Origin: Pimelobacter simplex | GTDB lineage: Bacteria; Actinomycetota; Actinomycetes; Propionibacteriales; Nocardioidaceae | NCBI GenBank assembly: GCA_016803235.1 | Contig: JADCLI010000005.1 | Span: 1 to 64,000 of the forward strand | Length of the DNA: 64,000 bases | Direction of reading: 5' to 3' | In this document: piece after piece, positions 8,868 to 19,481 of the stretch | How positions within the stretch are numbered: position 1 is the stretch's first letter | Layout: each line of letters starts with the position of its first letter | Position numbers and translations under genes: made by a program | The notes under the pieces: generated by a model | Told to the model about the DNA's origin: nothing | Databases searched by the model: none | Seen by the model: the letters and a program-made list of their open reading frames with translations, nothing else

Positions 8868-11098
8868 TCAGCTCCTGACCCGATCAATGGCCCACCAGAC
8901 CGCCTCGGGCGTCGCGGGCGACGCGAGCTCGACGCTCACGCCCGGCGGGCCGAAGGCGGCGACGGCGTCGCGCAGCGCCTCCCGGACCGAGAACGCCAGC
9001 ATCAGCGGCGGTTCGCCGACGGCCTTGGAGCCGTGGACGACACCCTCCTCCGTGGCCCGGTCGAGCAGCGTGACCCGCAGGTCGGCCGGCAGCTCGGACA
9101 GGCTCGGCAGCTTGTACGTCGACGCGGACTGGGTCGCGAGCCGCCCTCGGCCGGGGCCGTCGGAGCTGTCCCAGCGCAGGTCCTCGAGGGTCAGCCAGCC
9201 GAGGCCCTGCAGGAAGCCGCCCTCGACCTGGCCGAGGTCGACCAGCGGCGAGAGGCTGTCGCCGACGTCGTGGACGATGTCGACCCGTCGCACGGCGTAC
9301 GCACCGGTGAAGCCGTCGACCTCGACCTCGGACGCGGCGACGCCGTAGGCGAAGTACTTGAACGGGTGGCCGGTCATCGTGGTCGCGTCCCAGGACAGGC
9401 CCTCGGTGCGGTAGAAGCCGGCGGCCCACAGCTGGATCCGGTCGAAGTACGCGGCGCGCACGACGTCCTCCCACGAGGCGTCGCCACCCAGTCGCTCGCG
9501 CACCGGCGCCAGTCGCGCCAGGACCTGGTCGCAGGCGTCCTTGACCGCCGCGCCGTTGAGGTCGGCGCCCGAGCTGGCGGCCGTGGCGGAGGTGTTGGGG
9601 ACCTTGTCGGTGCGGGTCGGGGCGAGCCGGACCCGCTCGATCGGCAGGCCCAGCGCGGTCGCAGCCACCTGCAGCATCTTGGTGTGCAGGCCCTGGCCCA
9701 TCTCGGTTCCGCCGTGGTTGATGAGCACCGAGCCGTCCTTGTAGACGTGCACGAGCGCGCCCGCCTGGTTGAAGGCGGTGAAGTTGAACGAGATGCCGAA
9801 CTTCACCGGGGTGATCGCCAGGCCCCGCTTGCGATGGGGGTTCCCGGCGTTGTGGCGCTCGATCTCCTTGCGGCGCACCGCGAGCTCGCCGGTGTCGAGC
9901 ACCTGCTGCCAGGCGCGGTCGAGGCGCTCGGGGTGCCGCACCGGCTGGCCGTACGGCGTCGCCTGGCCGTCGACGTAGAAGTTGCGCCGCCGCAGCTCCT
10001 CGGGCGCCAGCCCGAGCAGCGGAGCGCAGCGGCCGAGGGCGTCCTCGATGACGAGCATCCCCTGCGGGCCGCCGAAGCCGCGGAACGCGGTCTGCGAGGT
10101 GGTGTGGGTGCGCGCGATCCGGCCGTCGACCCGGACGTGCGGGATCCAGTAGGCGTTGTCGACGTGGCACAGCGCCCGCGACAGCACCGGCTCGGAGAGG
10201 TCCAGGCTCCAGCCGCCGTCGGAGGTGAGGGTCGCGTCGAGCGCCTGCAGCAGACCGTCGTCGTCGAAGCCGACCCTCCAGCGCGCGTGGAAGCCGTGCC
10301 GCTTGCCGCTCATCGTCATGTCCTGCTGGCGGGTGAGCCGGACCCGGACCGGACGGCCGGTCAGCGTGGCGCCCAGGGCCGCGACCGCGGCGTACCCGTG
10401 AGGCTGCATCTCCTTGCCGCCGAAGCCGCCACCCATCCGCAGGCACTGCACGGTCACCTGGTGGCTGGCCAGGCCGAGCACGTGGGCGACGATCTCCTGG
10501 GTCTCGGTGGGGTGCTGGGTGCTGGACTGCACGAAGACCTGGCCGTCGTCGTCGACCTGCGCGAGGGAGGCGTGCGTCTCGAGGTAGAAGTGCTCCTGGC
10601 CCGCGATCTCGGTCACGCCCTCGAAGACCCGGGTGCTGGCGGCGAACCCGGCCTCGACGTCGCCGCGCTCCAGGGTCGGTCGCGCGCCCTGGAAGGAGCC
10701 GGCGGCGATCGCCTCGGTGATCGTGACGAGCGAGGGCAGCGGTTCGTGGTCGACCACCACGGCGAGAGCACCGAGCCGAGCGGCTTCCAGGGTCTCGCCC
10801 AGCACCCACGCCACCGCCTGGCCGTGGAACATCACCTCGTCGGGGAAGAGCGGCTCGTCGTGCTTGGTGCCGGAGTCGTTCGCGCCCGGGACGTCGGCGG
10901 CGGTCAGGACCCGCACCACACCGGGGACCCGGTACGCCGGCCGCGGGTCGAGGTGGGTGATCCGGGCGTGCGCGCGCAGCACCTGGACCGGGTGGGCGTG
11001 GAGGACGCCGGGCGCGCGCAGCGCGAGGTCGTCGGTGTAGAGCGCCCGACCGGTGACGTGCAGGGCCGCGGCCTCGTGGGGGCGGGCCTCGCCGACGC

Positions 11099-11102
<4 letters not shown>
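8868..11102 (-). CDS. xdhB: xanthine dehydrogenase, molybdopterin-binding subunit
   Basis: 744-aa large subunit of a xanthine-oxidase-family molybdenum hydroxylase that oxidises hypoxanthine and xanthine to urate. Family signatures are visible: GHAVAWV-like FHGQAVAWVLG, the MoCo loops GGGFGGKE, AFRGFGGPQG and GTEMGQGLHTK, and KAVGEPPLML carrying the catalytic glutamate. The ATG at 11102 overlaps the xdhA stop (ATGA). Cytosolic: no signal peptide, in contrast to the IorB-like protein at 16979-19321. Confidence 0.93.
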
Positions 11103-12502
<1,400 letters not shown>

Positions 12503-12512
12503 CACCTCAAGG

Positions 12513-13160
12513 TTAGTGACTCTCGGCGGTGGCGAGGGTGATCCCGAGGCCGACCATCATCACGCCGCCGGCCGCGCCGAGGGAGTCGAGGCGCTTGGGC
12601 TTGCGGGCGAACCAGTCCCGGGCCCGGGCGGCGAGCAGCGCCCAGCAGCCGTCGGAGCAGACCGCCATCGCCCCGAAGAGCAGCCCGAGCAGCACCAGCT
12701 GGGGCGCCGCGGCGGCCCCGGCGTCGATGAACTGGGGCAGGAAGGCCACGAAGAAGACGATCGTCTTGGGGTTGGTCGCACCGACGACGAAACCGGTGCG
12801 CACCGAGGCGAGGCCGTTCTCGGGAGCCATCGGCGTGCCGGTCTCGACGGCCTCCAGGGCGGCGCGGGCATCGGCGCGGTGCGCGATCGCGCGCACGCCG
12901 AGGTAGACGACGTAGGCCGCGCCGGCGAGCTTGAGCAGCGTGAACGCGGTCGCCGACGCCGCCACCACGGCGCCGAGGCCGACGGCCACGAGCACGACCT
13001 GGGCGACCAGCCCCAGCGCGTTGCCGATGACCGACAGCAGGGCGTCGCGGCGCCCGACGGTCAGGGCGCGGCCGATGGTGAACAGCAGGCTCGGGCCCGG
13101 GACCTGGATGAACAGGAACGAGGCGATCGCGAAGGCGGCGAGCTGGCTGGTGGACGGCAT
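12513..13160 (-). CDS. LysE family translocator
   Basis: 215-aa membrane protein with about six hydrophobic segments and the family signature QVPGPSLLFTIGRAL near the N-terminus plus GATNPKTIVFF around residue 130. LysE/RhtB proteins export amino acids or related small molecules. It is the first gene of the unit ending in xdhC, separated from xdhA by only a few bases. That placement suggests export of a compound tied to purine or amino-acid breakdown; the substrate is unknown. Confidence 0.88.
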   Translation of the reverse strand: MPSTSQLAAFAIASFLFIQVPGPSLLFTIGRALTVGRRDALLSVIGNALGLVAQVVLVAVGLGAVVAASATAFTLLKLAGAAYVVYLGVRAIAHRADARAALEAVETGTPMAPENGLASVRTGFVVGATNPKTIVFFVAFLPQFIDAGAAAAPQLVLLGLLFGAMAVCSDGCWALLAARARDWFARKPKRLDSLGAAGGVMMVGLGITLATAESH

Positions 13161-13240
13161 GCCCGTCAGTATCCGCTCGCGGCAGGGGTCCGCGCGAGCT
13201 GATTCCTCAGGCGGACGGGCGGGGCGCCGATCGGAGGGGG

Positions 13241-13582
13241 GTGGAGGCGGACGAGGACCGGCCGGACTGCCCGTCGTGGTGCCTGACGACGGCGGAGGAG
13301 CACGCCGAGGACGACCCGGGCACGTGGCTGCACGAGGGCCCGCGCTTCGGCCTGCTGCGGACCTGGTGGCTCGAGGGCGCGACGAACGCCTTCACCGCGA
13401 CCGTCGAGGACGCCGAGGAGGGTGTCGAGCTCGCCGCCGACGACCTCAGGCAGCTGGCGACCGATGCGCTCGACGCCGCGATCTGGCTGGACCGGCAGGC
13501 CCGGACCTCACCGGCCGAGCACGGCGTCTCCGTGGTCGAGCTGGTCCGCCGGGCGCACGAGCGGTCGACCCGCTCGGCCTGA
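13241..13582 (+). CDS. DUF6907-like small protein
   Basis: 113-aa acidic protein beginning with a CPSWC motif (residues 10-14) and followed by a His and aromatic-rich stretch. This matches the actinobacterial DUF6907 type as I recall it, whose function is unknown. GTG start at 13241 directly after a strong GGAGGGGG ribosome binding site. It converges on the TetR gene with 14 bases between stops. Confidence 0.65.
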   Translation: MEADEDRPDCPSWCLTTAEEHAEDDPGTWLHEGPRFGLLRTWWLEGATNAFTATVEDAEEGVELAADDLRQLATDALDAAIWLDRQARTSPAEHGVSVVELVRRAHERSTRSA

Positions 13583-13596
13583 GCGTCGGCCGACCG

Positions 13597-14229
13597 TCAG
13601 GGCAGCACCGCCAGCGCGAGCCGGCGCGCCGTGTCGAGCGCCGCTTCGTCGTCGAACAGCTGGCGCCGGGTGTTCGCGGCGACGAGGTACGCGTCGATCC
13701 GGAACGCCCCCTCGGCCGGGTCCGCCACGCCTGCGGTCGCGAGCTCGCGCTCCAGCAGGTTGAGCCACTCGCGCTTGAGCGCCCGGACCGCGTCGGCGAC
13801 CGGGCCGTGGCGGTGCCCGAACTCCGCCGAGGTCGCCGCGACGAAGCACCCGCCGGGGAAGATCCCCGCCCGCTGGTAGTCGACCCACGCGTCGAGCAGC
13901 GCCGCCAGCCGGTCCTGCCCGGGTGCGGCTCCCCAGACCGGGGCGATCACCGTGTCGACGTACACCCGGCGGGCCTCGGCGACGGCCGCGACCTGGAGCG
14001 CCTCGCGGGTGCCGAACACGGTGAGGATGCCGCTCTTGCTCAGACCGGTGGCGCTCGCGAGTCCCCCCACCGAGATCGAGTCGAGGCCGCGGGTGGTCGC
14101 GAGGTCGGCCGCGCACCGCGCTGCCCGCCGCCGGGTCGCGTCACCCCGGGCCCGCCGCCCGTCGGTGACGCTGTCGGTGTCCCTGTCGGTGTCCCTGTCG
14201 GCGTCCCTGTCGGCGTCGCTGTCGGTCAT
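13597..14229 (-). CDS. TetR family transcriptional regulator
   Basis: 210 aa. The helix-turn-helix (around residues 30-75, SISVGGLASATGLSKSGILTVFG) is followed by a ligand-binding C-terminal domain of the TetR_C type (YQRAGIFPGGCFVAA). The first 20 residues are an unusual Asp/Arg/Ala/Thr repeat encoded by a 12-bp tandem repeat. It is divergent from the SRPBCC gene with a clear dyad between them, so it probably represses itself and that gene. Confidence 0.88.
   Translation of the reverse strand: MTDSDADRDADRDTDRDTDSVTDGRRARGDATRRRAARCAADLATTRGLDSISVGGLASATGLSKSGILTVFGTREALQVAAVAEARRVYVDTVIAPVWGAAPGQDRLAALLDAWVDYQRAGIFPGGCFVAATSAEFGHRHGPVADAVRALKREWLNLLERELATAGVADPAEGAFRIDAYLVAANTRRQLFDDEAALDTARRLALAVLP
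14171..14218. repeat. 12-bp tandem repeat in the 5' end of the TetR gene
   Basis: Four units of CTGTCGGTGTCC, the last two with C for T at position 8, run from 14171 to 14218, followed by a partial fifth that meets the start codon. On the minus strand they encode repeated Asp-(Arg/Ser)-Asp-(Ala/Thr) residues at the protein N-terminus. The unit is a multiple of three, so copy-number changes keep the frame. Slippage could vary the length of the N-terminal tail. Confidence 0.85.
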
Positions 14230-14236
14230 GGGAAAA

Positions 14237-14260
14237 CTATACGACCGACTGGACGTATAG
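14237..14260. promoter_or_regulatory. TetR operator between the TetR and SRPBCC genes
   Basis: CTATACGACC-GACT-GGACGTATAG: 10-base arms with one mismatch around a 4-base centre. It fills most of the 57-base divergent gap, where a TetR dimer would block both promoters. The ATAC/GTAT ends are common in TetR sites. Confidence 0.75.
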
Positions 14261-14286
14261 GTGGATCGCGGCTACGGTCCGGAGGC

Positions 14287-14739
14287 ATGGACCAGCTCGA
14301 GGACTCGATCGGGATCGACGCCCCGCCCGCCGCGGTGTGGGCGCTCGTCAGTGACGTACGACGGATGGCTGAGTGGAGCCCGCAGGTCACCTCCACCCGG
14401 ATCAAGGACGGCGCGGAGCCCGGCGAGGGTGTCGCGTTCAGCAACCGCAACCAGCACGGCGAGCTGGAGTGGATCACCCACGCGCGGATCCTGCGGTTCG
14501 AGCCGGAGCAGGAGATCGCCTTCCGGGTCGAGGAGAACTGGACGGTGTGGTCCTTCCACCTCGCCGCCTCGGACACCGGCACCGTGCTCACCCAGCGCCG
14601 CGCCGCCCCGGACGGGATCTCCCAGCTCTCCCGCGACTTCACCGAGGCCCTCCCCGGTGGCACGGAGTCCTTCACCGCGGCGATGCGCGACGGGATGCGG
14701 CAGACCCTGACCGGGATCAAGGCGACCGCGGAGGCCTGA
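14287..14739 (+). CDS. SRPBCC family protein
   Basis: 150-aa START/Bet v1-like protein. It begins with the typical SIGIDAPPAAVWALVSDVRRMAEWSP and continues with alternating strands ending in a long C-terminal helix. Members bind hydrophobic ligands or act as polyketide cyclases; no catalytic assignment can be made here. Divergent from a TetR regulator that probably controls it. Its last 23 bases overlap the convergent lysG gene. Confidence 0.85.
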   Translation: MDQLEDSIGIDAPPAAVWALVSDVRRMAEWSPQVTSTRIKDGAEPGEGVAFSNRNQHGELEWITHARILRFEPEQEIAFRVEENWTVWSFHLAASDTGTVLTQRRAAPDGISQLSRDFTEALPGGTESFTAAMRDGMRQTLTGIKATAEA

Positions 14740-15598
14740 GCGCCCGCGCCGCTCGCCGGACGTCGTCGGTCAGCGCGGCGAGGGCCGGGCTGTCGAGGCG
14801 CCACCGCTGCCAGAAGAGGGGTACGACGACCGGCCGGGCACCCGGCAGCCGGACCACCTCGTCCGCGGCCAGGCTCGCGGACAGCTGCGGGTCGAGCAGC
14901 ATCCCCCAGCCGAGACCGGCACGGATCGCCTCGTGGAAGTCGGCAGTGCTGGGGACCCGGTGCACGACCGGCGGCCGGCCGGCGCCGTGGGCCGCGAGCA
15001 GGTCGTCCTGCAGGTGGTCCTTCTCGTTGTAGACGACCAGTGGCATCGCCGACCAGTCGATGCCCCGGCCGCGGCGGTGCCGCTCGGCCAGCCGGGGTGC
15101 GGCGGCGGGGGTGTAGCGGATCCCGCCCAGGCGCTCGACGACGCAGCCCTGCACGGGGTGCGGCTCGTCGGTGACGGCCGCCAGCACCTCGCCGCGGCGC
15201 AGCAGGTCGTCGGAGTAGGCCTGGTCCTCGACGTGCAGCCGCAGCGCGACCCCCGGGCGGGATGCGACGGCGGCGAGCACCGGCCGGAACCAGGTCGCCA
15301 GCGAGTCCGCGTTCACGGCGACGGCGAGGTCGACCACGTCCTCGCTGCCCAGACCGACCGCGGCCTCGGTGTCGAGCAGGCGCAGCTGGCGGCCGAGCCG
15401 GACGAGCGGCTCTCCCGCCGGGGTCACGGTGGCGGGCGTCGTACGGCGGACGAGGACCTGGCCCGCCGCCTGCTCCAGGGCGCGAACCCGTTGGCTGACG
15501 GCGCTCGGGGTGACGTGCAGCCGCCGGGCGGCCGCGTCGAAGGTGCCCTCCTCGGTGATGGCGACCAGGGTCTCCAGCTGGGCCGGGTCGAAGCGCAT
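14717..15598 (-). CDS. lysG: LysR family regulator, LysG/ArgP type
   Basis: About 293 aa. The N-terminus FDPAQLETLVAITEEGTFDAAARRLHVTPSAV is the characteristic start of ArgP/LysG, which senses lysine or arginine and activates the divergent exporter gene. I use ATG 15598; an in-frame extension to 15724 would enter the lysE coding region. It is divergent from a LysE/ArgO exporter, the classical pair, with an inverted repeat between them. Confidence 0.9.
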   Translation of the reverse strand: MRFDPAQLETLVAITEEGTFDAAARRLHVTPSAVSQRVRALEQAAGQVLVRRTTPATVTPAGEPLVRLGRQLRLLDTEAAVGLGSEDVVDLAVAVNADSLATWFRPVLAAVASRPGVALRLHVEDQAYSDDLLRRGEVLAAVTDEPHPVQGCVVERLGGIRYTPAAAPRLAERHRRGRGIDWSAMPLVVYNEKDHLQDDLLAAHGAGRPPVVHRVPSTADFHEAIRAGLGWGMLLDPQLSASLAADEVVRLPGARPVVVPLFWQRWRLDSPALAALTDDVRRAARALRPPRSP

Positions 15599-15619
15599 GC
15601 GCCAAGTTAAGCAAAACTC

Positions 15620-15637
15620 ATGTTCCTGTAGGAACAT
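15620..15637. promoter_or_regulatory. inverted repeat in the lysG-lysE promoter region
   Basis: ATGTTCC-TGTA-GGAACAT, 7-base perfect arms around 4 bases, in the 79-base gap between lysG and lysE. An AT-rich stretch (AAGTTAAGCAAAACT, 15604-15618) lies on the lysG side and could hold the LysG T-N11-A box or a -10 element. The dyad position fits LysG-dependent activation of lysE. Confidence 0.6.
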
Positions 15638-15677
15638 TCGCTGGTCTTCACCCCTCGCCGAGCCTAGGTTCGACGAC

Positions 15678-16301
15678 GTGCTCGCCCCTGCCCTCGCCGG
15701 TCTGCTGACCACGGCCTCCCTCATCGTCGCGATCGGCGCCCAGAACGCCTACGTGCTGCGGCAGGGCCTGCTCCGCTCCCACGTCGGCGTCGTCGTCCTC
15801 ATCTGTGCCGCCTCGGACGCGATCCTGATCGCCGCGGGCATCGCGGGCGTCGGCGCGCTGGTCGACGAGACCGGCTGGGCCCTGGTCGTCGTGCGCTGGC
15901 TGGGCGTCGCCTTCCTGCTCTGGTACGCCGTCGCGTCGCTGCGCCGCGCCATGCGGCCCGAGTCGCTGGCAGCTGCCAACGGCACCGCGAACGCGGCGAC
16001 CGAGACCCGGCGCAGCGTCGTCACCCGGGTCGTGCTGCTGACCTGGCTCAACCCGCACGTCTACCTCGACACCCTGCTCCTCATCGGCTCGATCGCCACC
16101 GCCCACGACGGCGGCGAGCCGGCCGGCCGCTGGTGGTTCGGCGCCGGCGCGGCCGCGGCAAGCGTGCTGTGGTTCTGCGGGCTCGGCTTCGGCGCCCGGC
16201 TGCTGGCGCCGCTCCTGGCCCGGCCGCGGTCCTGGCAGGTGCTGGAGCTGTGCATCGCGGCGACGATGGTCCTGGTGGCGGCGAAGCTGGCCCTGGGCTG
16301 A
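15678..16301 (+). CDS. LysE/ArgO family amino-acid exporter
   Basis: 207-aa membrane protein with about six segments. It shows IGAQNAYVLRQGL near residue 20 and LTWLNPHVYLDT around residue 120, both hallmarks of LysE/ArgO exporters of lysine and arginine. The start is GTG 15678; the frame is open further upstream but that part lies in the regulatory region. It is the target expected for the divergent LysG. Ends before a short non-coding stretch. Confidence 0.9.
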   Translation: MLAPALAGLLTTASLIVAIGAQNAYVLRQGLLRSHVGVVVLICAASDAILIAAGIAGVGALVDETGWALVVVRWLGVAFLLWYAVASLRRAMRPESLAAANGTANAATETRRSVVTRVVLLTWLNPHVYLDTLLLIGSIATAHDGGEPAGRWWFGAGAAAASVLWFCGLGFGARLLAPLLARPRSWQVLELCIAATMVLVAAKLALG

Positions 16302-16386
16302 GGCCGAGGCCGGGACTGGGGCCGGGCCTCACCAACCCGCCCGCACGATCCGGGCGGCGGTTCCCGTTCCGACGACCTCGCCACTA

Positions 16387-16488
16387 CGGGGTGCACGCCG
16401 ACTCGCTGGAGGCTTCGTCGCGCACCTGCACCGGTTCGAGGACGTCGTCGAGCTGCTCGTCGCCGTGCGCGCGGTGCGGATGCCCTGA
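16387..16488 (+). pseudogene. possible C-terminal gene remnant
   Basis: A plus-strand frame without a start reads about 33 residues with coding-like third-position GC, ending GFVAHLHRFEDVVELLVAV plus a short basic tail at a TGA (16486-16488). It abuts the stop of the convergent IorA-like gene. It could be the tail of a gene deleted when the neighbouring operon was acquired, or chance. The rest of 16302-16488 shows nothing recognisable. Confidence 0.25.
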
Positions 16489-16968
16489 CTACATCCGGGC
16501 CGCACCGGTGCGGATCGCCTCGCGGATGCGCGAGTAGGTGCCACACCGGCACACGTTGCGGATCGAGTCGAGGTCGTCCTCGGTGATCGCGCGGTTCTCC
16601 GCCCGCACCCGGTTGACGAGCGCGACTGCCGTCATGATCTGGCCGGGCTGGCAGTAGCCGCACTGGGCGACGTCGTGCTCGAGCCAGGCGTCCTGCATGG
16701 GGTGCAGGCCGTCGCCGGGGGCGGTGTCGGCGAGGCCCTCGATCGTCGTGATCTCGTCGCCCGGGCCGATCGCTCCGACCGGCACCGCACACGGGTTGAA
16801 GGCCTTGCCGTTGATGTGCGAGGTGCAGGCCTTGCAGACGTTGATCCCACAGCCGTACTTCGGTCCGGTGACACCCAGGACGTCGCGCAGGACCCAGAGG
16901 ATGCGGACGTCGTCCTCGACGTCGACAGTCACGGTCTCGCCGTTGAGCTGGAAGGTGTGCTTCGGCAT
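16489..16968 (-). CDS. (2Fe-2S)-binding subunit of a molybdenum hydroxylase (IorA-like)
   Basis: 159 aa. N-terminal plant-type cluster (GCGINVCKAC, then Cys in FNPC) and C-terminal cluster (AQCGYCQPGQ, NVCRCGTY), as in the small subunit of isoquinoline 1-oxidoreductase. It carries electrons away from the molybdopterin subunit encoded upstream. ATG 16968 with GAGGA eight bases ahead overlaps nothing and lies 10 bases after the large-subunit stop. There is no FAD subunit nearby, so a cytochrome or other acceptor is likely. Confidence 0.88.
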   Translation of the reverse strand: MPKHTFQLNGETVTVDVEDDVRILWVLRDVLGVTGPKYGCGINVCKACTSHINGKAFNPCAVPVGAIGPGDEITTIEGLADTAPGDGLHPMQDAWLEHDVAQCGYCQPGQIMTAVALVNRVRAENRAITEDDLDSIRNVCRCGTYSRIREAIRTGAARM

Positions 16969-16978
16969 GGCGGGGTCC

Positions 16979-19321
16979 TCAGGAGACGAAGTCGAGGCCG
17001 TTGGTCGGCGACGCGGGGACGGACGGGACGAACGACTTCGGCTCGAAGTGCAGCGGGTCGTGGAAGTTGATCGGGAACTCGGTCGGCATGCTCCCGGTGG
17101 CCCGCGCGTAGGCGCAGGCAACCGCCGCCATCGACGCGGCGACGCCGGCCTCGCCGATCCCTCCGGGCTCCTCGCGGTCGGAGTCGACCACCTCGCAGCG
17201 GAACTCGAAGGGCGTGTTCCACTGCCGGGTGTAGGCGGAGTTGTCCCAGCTCGCCTCGAGGAAGTGGCCGTCGACGAGATGGTTGCTGTACGTCAGTGCC
17301 TGCGCCATGCCGTCAGAGAACCCGCCCATCATCTGGGCCTGCACGCCGAGCGGATTGATCGCGAGGCCGCAGTCGACGACCACGGTCGCCTTCGTGACCC
17401 GCGGCCCGGTGACCGCGTCGCGGACCCTGCGGTCGACCGTCTGCCGGCGGCAGTCGATCTCGACGAGGACGGCGGTGGCACCCTTGTACTCCTTGTGGAT
17501 CGCGATGCCCTGGGCGGTGCCGGCCGGCATCTGCCTGCCCCACTCGCCGAGCTCGGCGGCCCGGCGCAGCACGTTCTTCACGATGCCGCTCTTGAGGTGC
17601 TTGAGCCGGAAGGCGACCGGGTCCAGCTTCAGCTTCGCGGCGAGCTGGTCGACGATCAGCTCATTGGCGGTGCGGACGTCGGGTGAGTAGATGTTGCGGA
17701 CCGAGCTGGTGTTGAAGCGGTCGAAGTCGCGGTCGGACTCGTTGAGCAGCTGGGTGACGACGCCGAAGTTGTAGGGCAGCTCCTGGCTGAGCAGGAAGAC
17801 GGTCTCGGAGAAGCCGAGGTTGCCCAGTCCGGTCGGCAGCGCGGCGACCTCAGCGGTGAGACGCTCCCCCAGTCCGTGCGTGAAGTCGGTCGACACCGAG
17901 GTGTGCCGCTGCTCGAACGAGATGACGCTGCCGAGCAGGACCGTCGCGCGCACCCGGGACGTGGCCATCGGGTGCACGCGTCCCTGGCGCGGCTCGTCGG
18001 CGCGGTGCCACATCAGCTTCACCGGCGCCCCGAACGCCTGCGACGCCTGGGCCGCCTCGATCGCTGCGTCGCTGAACAGCTTGCGCCCGAAGGAGCCGCC
18101 CCCCTGCACGACGTTGACGGTCACCTTCGCCTGCGGCAGCCCGAGCGCCTTGGCGACCTTGGACTGCGCGTCGATCGGCGACTTGAGGCCGCCCCAGACC
18201 GTCGCGGTCCCGTCGCGGACGTCGGCGACCGCGCAGTTGGGCTCGAGCGCCGATCCGCTGCGGAAGTGGAAGACGAAGTCGCCCTCGACGGTGGTGGCGC
18301 CGAGCCTGGGCACGGCGAGCGGCAGCTGGGCCGAGCGCAGCTCCTCGAGGATGTCGGCCGACGACCTGCCCGCGACGGTGCCGCCCTTCCACTCCACGTC
18401 CAGCGCCCGGACCGCGTCGATGCACTGCCCGAAGGTCCTCGCCCGCACGGCGACGCCGGTCGGGATGATCGCGACGTGCGTGACGCCGGGCATCGCCGCG
18501 ACCGCCGCCTGGTTGCGGACCGACACCGGCCTGCCGTTGAGGTCCGGAGCGCGGCAGACCATGGTCGGCAGCGCGTCCGGGACGTCCACCTCGGTGAGGT
18601 CCATCGCGAACTTCTTGCGCCCGGTCACCGCGTCGAGGGCGTCGACACGCCGCTGCGGCGTACCGACGACGTTGCGCTCGGCCGCGGCCTTGAGCTCGAC
18701 CTGGACCTGCTTCGTCTGCGCGGGCGCGGCCAGGGCCGCCGCGTCGCCGTACGACAGCGAGTTGCCGAGCAGGTCGAAGATGACCCCGCCCTTGACGCTC
18801 AGCGTGGTGACCAGAGCGCCCAGTTGGATCGCGGCGGCGTCGAGCAATGCCTTGCGGGCGACGGCGGCCGCGACCCGGATCGGGGTGTACGTCGAGATGG
18901 TGGTGTTGGAGCCGCCGGTGAGCTGGTTGAACAGCAGCTCCCTGCGGGCCGGGGCGAGGGTCACGTGCACACGCTCGACGGGCAGGTCGAGCTCCTCGGC
19001 GATGATCATCGCGGTCGAGGTGGTGATGCCCTGCCCGACCTCCATCCGCGGGAGCGCGAAGTGGGCGTCGCCCTGCTCGTCGACGTGGATCGCGATCAGG
19101 CCCGAGGTCGGCATCGTGCAGTGGGTGAGGAAGTCGTTGAGGTCGTAGAGCTCCGGGACCTGCGGCACCGACGGGATCGGCAGCCCTGCCGCCTGCGCGG
19201 GCGCCGCGCCGAGCGCGAGGTCGGCCGCGACGACGAGGCCGGTCCCGCCCATCACGTAGCCGACGAAGGAGCGGCGGCTGAGGCCCGTGGCTGGCGGGTC
19301 GGTCGTCTGGTCGTGCGGCAT
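16979..19321 (-). CDS. Tat-exported molybdopterin-binding hydroxylase subunit (IorB-like)
   Basis: 780 aa. It begins with a twin-arginine signal (SRRSFVGYVMGGTGL, residues 15-29) and an Ala-rich hydrophobic core, so the enzyme acts outside the membrane. The two-part IorB architecture is visible: PRMEVGQGITTSTAM, GGGSFGRKLFSD and GGIGEAGVAAS with the catalytic Glu. Family members oxidise N-heterocycles or aldehydes; the substrate is unknown. First gene of a two-gene operon with the [2Fe-2S] subunit. It lacks its own XdhC-type chaperone; the xdhC 8 kb away might serve both. Confidence 0.88.
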   Translation of the reverse strand: MPHDQTTDPPATGLSRRSFVGYVMGGTGLVVAADLALGAAPAQAAGLPIPSVPQVPELYDLNDFLTHCTMPTSGLIAIHVDEQGDAHFALPRMEVGQGITTSTAMIIAEELDLPVERVHVTLAPARRELLFNQLTGGSNTTISTYTPIRVAAAVARKALLDAAAIQLGALVTTLSVKGGVIFDLLGNSLSYGDAAALAAPAQTKQVQVELKAAAERNVVGTPQRRVDALDAVTGRKKFAMDLTEVDVPDALPTMVCRAPDLNGRPVSVRNQAAVAAMPGVTHVAIIPTGVAVRARTFGQCIDAVRALDVEWKGGTVAGRSSADILEELRSAQLPLAVPRLGATTVEGDFVFHFRSGSALEPNCAVADVRDGTATVWGGLKSPIDAQSKVAKALGLPQAKVTVNVVQGGGSFGRKLFSDAAIEAAQASQAFGAPVKLMWHRADEPRQGRVHPMATSRVRATVLLGSVISFEQRHTSVSTDFTHGLGERLTAEVAALPTGLGNLGFSETVFLLSQELPYNFGVVTQLLNESDRDFDRFNTSSVRNIYSPDVRTANELIVDQLAAKLKLDPVAFRLKHLKSGIVKNVLRRAAELGEWGRQMPAGTAQGIAIHKEYKGATAVLVEIDCRRQTVDRRVRDAVTGPRVTKATVVVDCGLAINPLGVQAQMMGGFSDGMAQALTYSNHLVDGHFLEASWDNSAYTRQWNTPFEFRCEVVDSDREEPGGIGEAGVAASMAAVACAYARATGSMPTEFPINFHDPLHFEPKSFVPSVPASPTNGLDFVS

Positions 19322-19402
19322 GGCGGAGCGTCTCCCGTTCGTCCGAGGCCGGCGCCGCCCCATGCAGCGCCACAACGGGTGGCCTCCTGCAGCGTGGCAC
19401 CC

Positions 19403-19457
19403 GTCACACCGCGGTGACCATGTGAGTCGGTCCAAGGCGGTTTGGAGTCTGCTCCAA
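19403..19457. promoter_or_regulatory. overlapping inverted repeats upstream of the IorB-like gene
   Basis: TCCAA (19431), TTGGA (19442) and TCCAA (19453) are spaced 11 bases apart in alternating orientation, giving two overlapping dyads on the same helical face. A separate GTCAC-N6-GTGAC dyad lies at 19403-19418. The region separates the hydroxylase operon from a small divergent membrane-protein gene and is a likely operator cluster; the regulator is unknown. Confidence 0.5.
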
Positions 19458-19481
19458 GACGGCTGCCAGTAGCCTCGGGTC

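Noticed and set aside
14171..14218. CRISPR-like short repeats
   Set aside because: Contiguous 12-bp units without spacers inside a coding region.
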